From positions 3,286,501 to 3,350,500 of the forward strand of contig NZ_PGEP01000001.1 of assembly GCF_002797445.1 (NCBI RefSeq): a stretch of 64,000 nucleotides of DNA, in the 5' to 3' direction. This document shows, in pieces, positions 62,512-64,000 of the stretch. The translations under genes were made by a program, and so were the position numbers. Numbering within the stretch: position 1 is the stretch's first letter; each line of letters starts with the position of its first letter. Source of the DNA: Acidovorax sp. 69 (GTDB lineage Bacteria > Pseudomonadota > Gammaproteobacteria > Burkholderiales > Burkholderiaceae_C). Below the pieces are notes generated by a model. That model searched no databases, was not told where the DNA came from, and saw nothing but the letters and a program-made list of their open reading frames with translations.

Positions 62512-62565
62512 TGGTGCGCGGGGGGGACTCGAACCCCCACACCATTGCTGGCGTCAGGACCTAAA
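62512..62565 (-). pseudogene. 3' fragment of a tRNA-Leu gene (attachment-site remnant)
   Basis: On the minus strand the sequence from about GGTCCTG to CCA looks like the 3' part of a class II tRNA: a variable arm ACGCC...GGTGT, T arm GGGGGTTCGAGTCCCCC, and an acceptor end CCGCGCACCA. The D arm and 5' half are missing, and the acceptor side is one base short. It stands beside an integrase gene, so it is best read as the chromosome-element junction. Confidence 0.7.
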
Positions 62566-62640
62566 TCCGAATGAACCAAACGCGCACGAATTAAATTTTC
62601 ATAGGGAAAACCGAAAAAAACGGACTGATTTTTTCGAATT

Positions 62641-62678
62641 TCCCAAACTATTTCCCAAACTCGAGCAGAATCCCAAAC
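62641..62678. repeat. Three TCCCAAAC direct repeats, possible integrase arm sites
   Basis: TCCCAAAC occurs at 62641-62648, 62653-62660 and 62671-62678, all in the same direction, between the tRNA fragment and the integrase start. Short direct repeats near attP are typical arm-type binding sites of tyrosine integrases. Confidence 0.6.
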
Positions 62679-62765
62679 AGGCCCCTACCCGCGTAGAGAG
62701 GCAACGCCTCCCTCTGGGGAACTCGGCATTCTAACTGACCAGACTTTTCAGGTAAGGCAGAACCC

Positions 62766-64000
62766 ATGGCAAACATCTCCAACCGCTCCCCCTGGCAAGT
62801 CAAGCTGGCCGGTCAGAAGGAGCAGAGGTTCCGCCTCAAATCCAAGGCCTTGGAGTACCTGGCAAGCCAGGGACACCCCGATCCAGCCAAGTTCCCCAGG
62901 AACGCCTTAAAGCAACTGGAAACGGCTTTTGAGGTCCAGATCAAACTGACGGACAAGGATGGCAACGTCGTCACCCGCAGCGCTACGCACGACACACTGG
63001 ACCAAGCAAAGGCATGGGCCAAGGAGCAAGAGGACCAAATCAAGAGCATCCGCACGAAGCACGGCGGGTTCATCGCTGGGTACGAGACCATCACGATCGA
63101 GCAAGCACTCAAACGGTTCCACGCGGAGCACTACGCGGGCAAACGCTCGTTCAAGGAAGTGAGCTACCGCGTCACACATCTGTCCGAATGGCTTGGGAAG
63201 AACACTTTGCTGCGCGATCTGACCAAAAAGGACTTCATGCGGCTGCGGGATCAACTGCTGGAAAAGAAATACTCGGCCTCCTCCGTGCGCAACTACTTCA
63301 CGGTCCTGACCTCCCTGTATTCCCGTGCGGCCAATGAGTGGCTGTACCCAGTGGACAACCCGCCCAGCGGGATTTCGCTTCCTAAGCCTCAGAACAATAT
63401 CCAACGCTCATGGATGGGCAACGAGTACGAGCGTCTGATGGCATCGCTCGAAGAACACTCCCCTTGGATGGTGCCCATCGTGAAACTGGCGCTGGCCATG
63501 GCTTTCCGCCGTGGGGAAATTGTCCAGAGTGCCAAGGACAAGAAGACCGGGGAGCAATCGGGCGGCATGCGCTGGGAGGATGTGGACTGGGACAACAACG
63601 TTCTGAGACTTCCCCGAGAAAAGAACGATCACACCAAGAGCGTGACCCAGTCCCTCGGGCGTTCGGTCCCCCTGACCCCCGAAATGCAAGACATCCTGCG
63701 GCCCCTCTACGAGGCCAGCGAAACGAAGTCAGGATTGATTTTTACGAACACCATCAACTCGGTAACAGGCGCGTTCACCATCGCCTGCGCCAAGGCCAAA
63801 CCACCGATCACCGACCTGACCTTCCATTCGCTGCGCAAGATCGCGACTAAGAACCTGTCGAAGAAGGTCAACAACCCGATGGAGCTGAGCCGCCTTACGG
63901 GCCACAAGAGCCTGGACGTCTTGAACCGGAGATATTTCGATGTGCAGGTGGAAGAGCTGTACGCCCTACTCGTTGAAAACTCAGGCACGATTCGGCATCG
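62766..64000 (+). CDS. Tyrosine-type site-specific integrase (C-terminus outside the window)
   Basis: At least 411 residues are open to the right edge. The first 110 residues contain an arm-binding-like region (SPWQVKLAGQKEQRFRLKSKALEYLASQG). A core-binding SAM-like domain follows (about 110-215). The catalytic domain shows the first arginine in LALAMAFRRGEIVQ, the H-x-x-R box in FHSLRKIATKNL, a histidine in LTGHKSLDVLNRRYF and the tyrosine nucleophile in RRYF. These are the R-H-R-H-Y residues of the family. The ATG at 62766 has AGGTAAGGCAG upstream. It drives insertion at the tRNA-Leu gene. Confidence 0.9.
   Translation, partial: MANISNRSPWQVKLAGQKEQRFRLKSKALEYLASQGHPDPAKFPRNALKQLETAFEVQIKLTDKDGNVVTRSATHDTLDQAKAWAKEQEDQIKSIRTKHGGFIAGYETITIEQALKRFHAEHYAGKRSFKEVSYRVTHLSEWLGKNTLLRDLTKKDFMRLRDQLLEKKYSASSVRNYFTVLTSLYSRAANEWLYPVDNPPSGISLPKPQNNIQRSWMGNEYERLMASLEEHSPWMVPIVKLALAMAFRRGEIVQSAKDKKTGEQSGGMRWEDVDWDNNVLRLPREKNDHTKSVTQSLGRSVPLTPEMQDILRPLYEASETKSGLIFTNTINSVTGAFTIACAKAKPPITDLTFHSLRKIATKNLSKKVNNPMELSRLTGHKSLDVLNRRYFDVQVEELYALLVENSGTIRH

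Larger units (their letters stand above)
62566..64000. mobile_element. End of an integrated element (tyrosine integrase type)
   Basis: It starts at the tRNA-Leu fragment, has an AT-rich leader (runs of A and T at about 62605-62640), three TCCCAAAC direct repeats and an integrase gene that reads out of the window. The base composition drops compared with the flanking core genes. The rest of the element lies beyond 64000. Confidence 0.8.

Noticed and set aside
62512..62588. A complete tRNA using GTGCGCG at about 62582-62588 as its 5' acceptor
   Set aside because: The D arm would be far too short, the anticodon stem does not pair and the acceptor side lacks a base. The match to the 3' end is probably chance.
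1..64000. CRISPR arrays, toxin-antitoxin pairs or defence systems
   Set aside because: No regularly spaced direct repeats with unique spacers and no gene pair of that kind were seen. All genes but the right-edge integrase are core metabolism, respiration, transport or protein quality control.

Overview
The window is high-GC chromosomal DNA from a betaproteobacterium, most probably of the family Comamonadaceae (Acidovorax-like). The reasons are the gene order tig-clpP-clpX-lon, a complete cbb3 oxidase cluster beside fnr and hemN, a Bug-type solute-binding protein, a small Trp-rich protein family, and a dispersed palindromic intergenic repeat that I associate with this family from memory. Nearly all of it is ordinary core chromosome. 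The only clearly mobile DNA is at the right edge.

Layout. 1-1.3 kb: the 5' part of a TonB-dependent receptor (BtuB type, minus strand) behind a cobalamin riboswitch. 1.3-3.1 kb: a zapB-like gene and zapA, then 6S RNA, then a TSUP permease. 3.2-6.9 kb: a two-gene c-di-GMP operon (HD-GYP protein, then PAS-GGDEF-EAL protein). 7.1-18.9 kb: an anaerobic/microaerobic block holding hemN with a SafE-like gene, fnr, ccoNOQP, ccoG, fixH, a small membrane protein, ccoS, ccoI and a universal stress protein, with four FNR-type boxes. 19-26 kb: a Liv-type ABC transporter operon led by an amidohydrolase, with a divergent LysR regulator. 26-31.9 kb: a malonate-utilisation cluster (GntR regulator, malonyl-CoA decarboxylase, Bug binding protein, enoyl-CoA hydratase family protein, malonyl-CoA synthetase). 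32.2-37.5 kb: LysR/EamA divergent pair, M20 peptidase, lgt, bacterioferritin. 37.6-41.3 kb: two different dihydroxy-acid dehydratase genes back to back. 41.5-45.9 kb: small Trp-rich protein, cytochrome c, LapA-like protein, acetyl-CoA synthetase, UPF0114 protein. 46.1-49.7 kb: a Tat-exported intradiol-dioxygenase-like lipoprotein, a small exported protein and a two-component system in one apparent operon. 49.8-53 kb: fumC and a class I fumarase, divergent. 53.3-55.6 kb: murI, a YgjP-like metallopeptidase and a conserved hypothetical. 55.6-56.4 kb: tRNA-Leu, tRNA-Gly, tRNA-Cys and tRNA-Gly. 56.4-62.4 kb: lon, clpX, clpP, tig. 62.5-64 kb: a tRNA-Leu 3' fragment, three direct repeats and a tyrosine integrase gene that runs off the window. 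This is the boundary of an integrated element.

How the parts work together. The FNR block joins the oxygen sensor to heme synthesis (HemN), the high-affinity oxidase (CcoNOP), its assembly factors (CcoG, FixH, CcoS, CcoI) and a stress protein. The malonate genes form a pathway from malonate through malonyl-CoA to acetyl-CoA. Trigger factor, ClpXP and Lon form the usual protein quality-control group. I found no CRISPR array, toxin-antitoxin pair or defence island. The least explained items are the repeat copy carried in frame inside the enoyl-CoA hydratase gene, the dioxygenase/two-component operon, and the integrated element whose cargo lies beyond the window.
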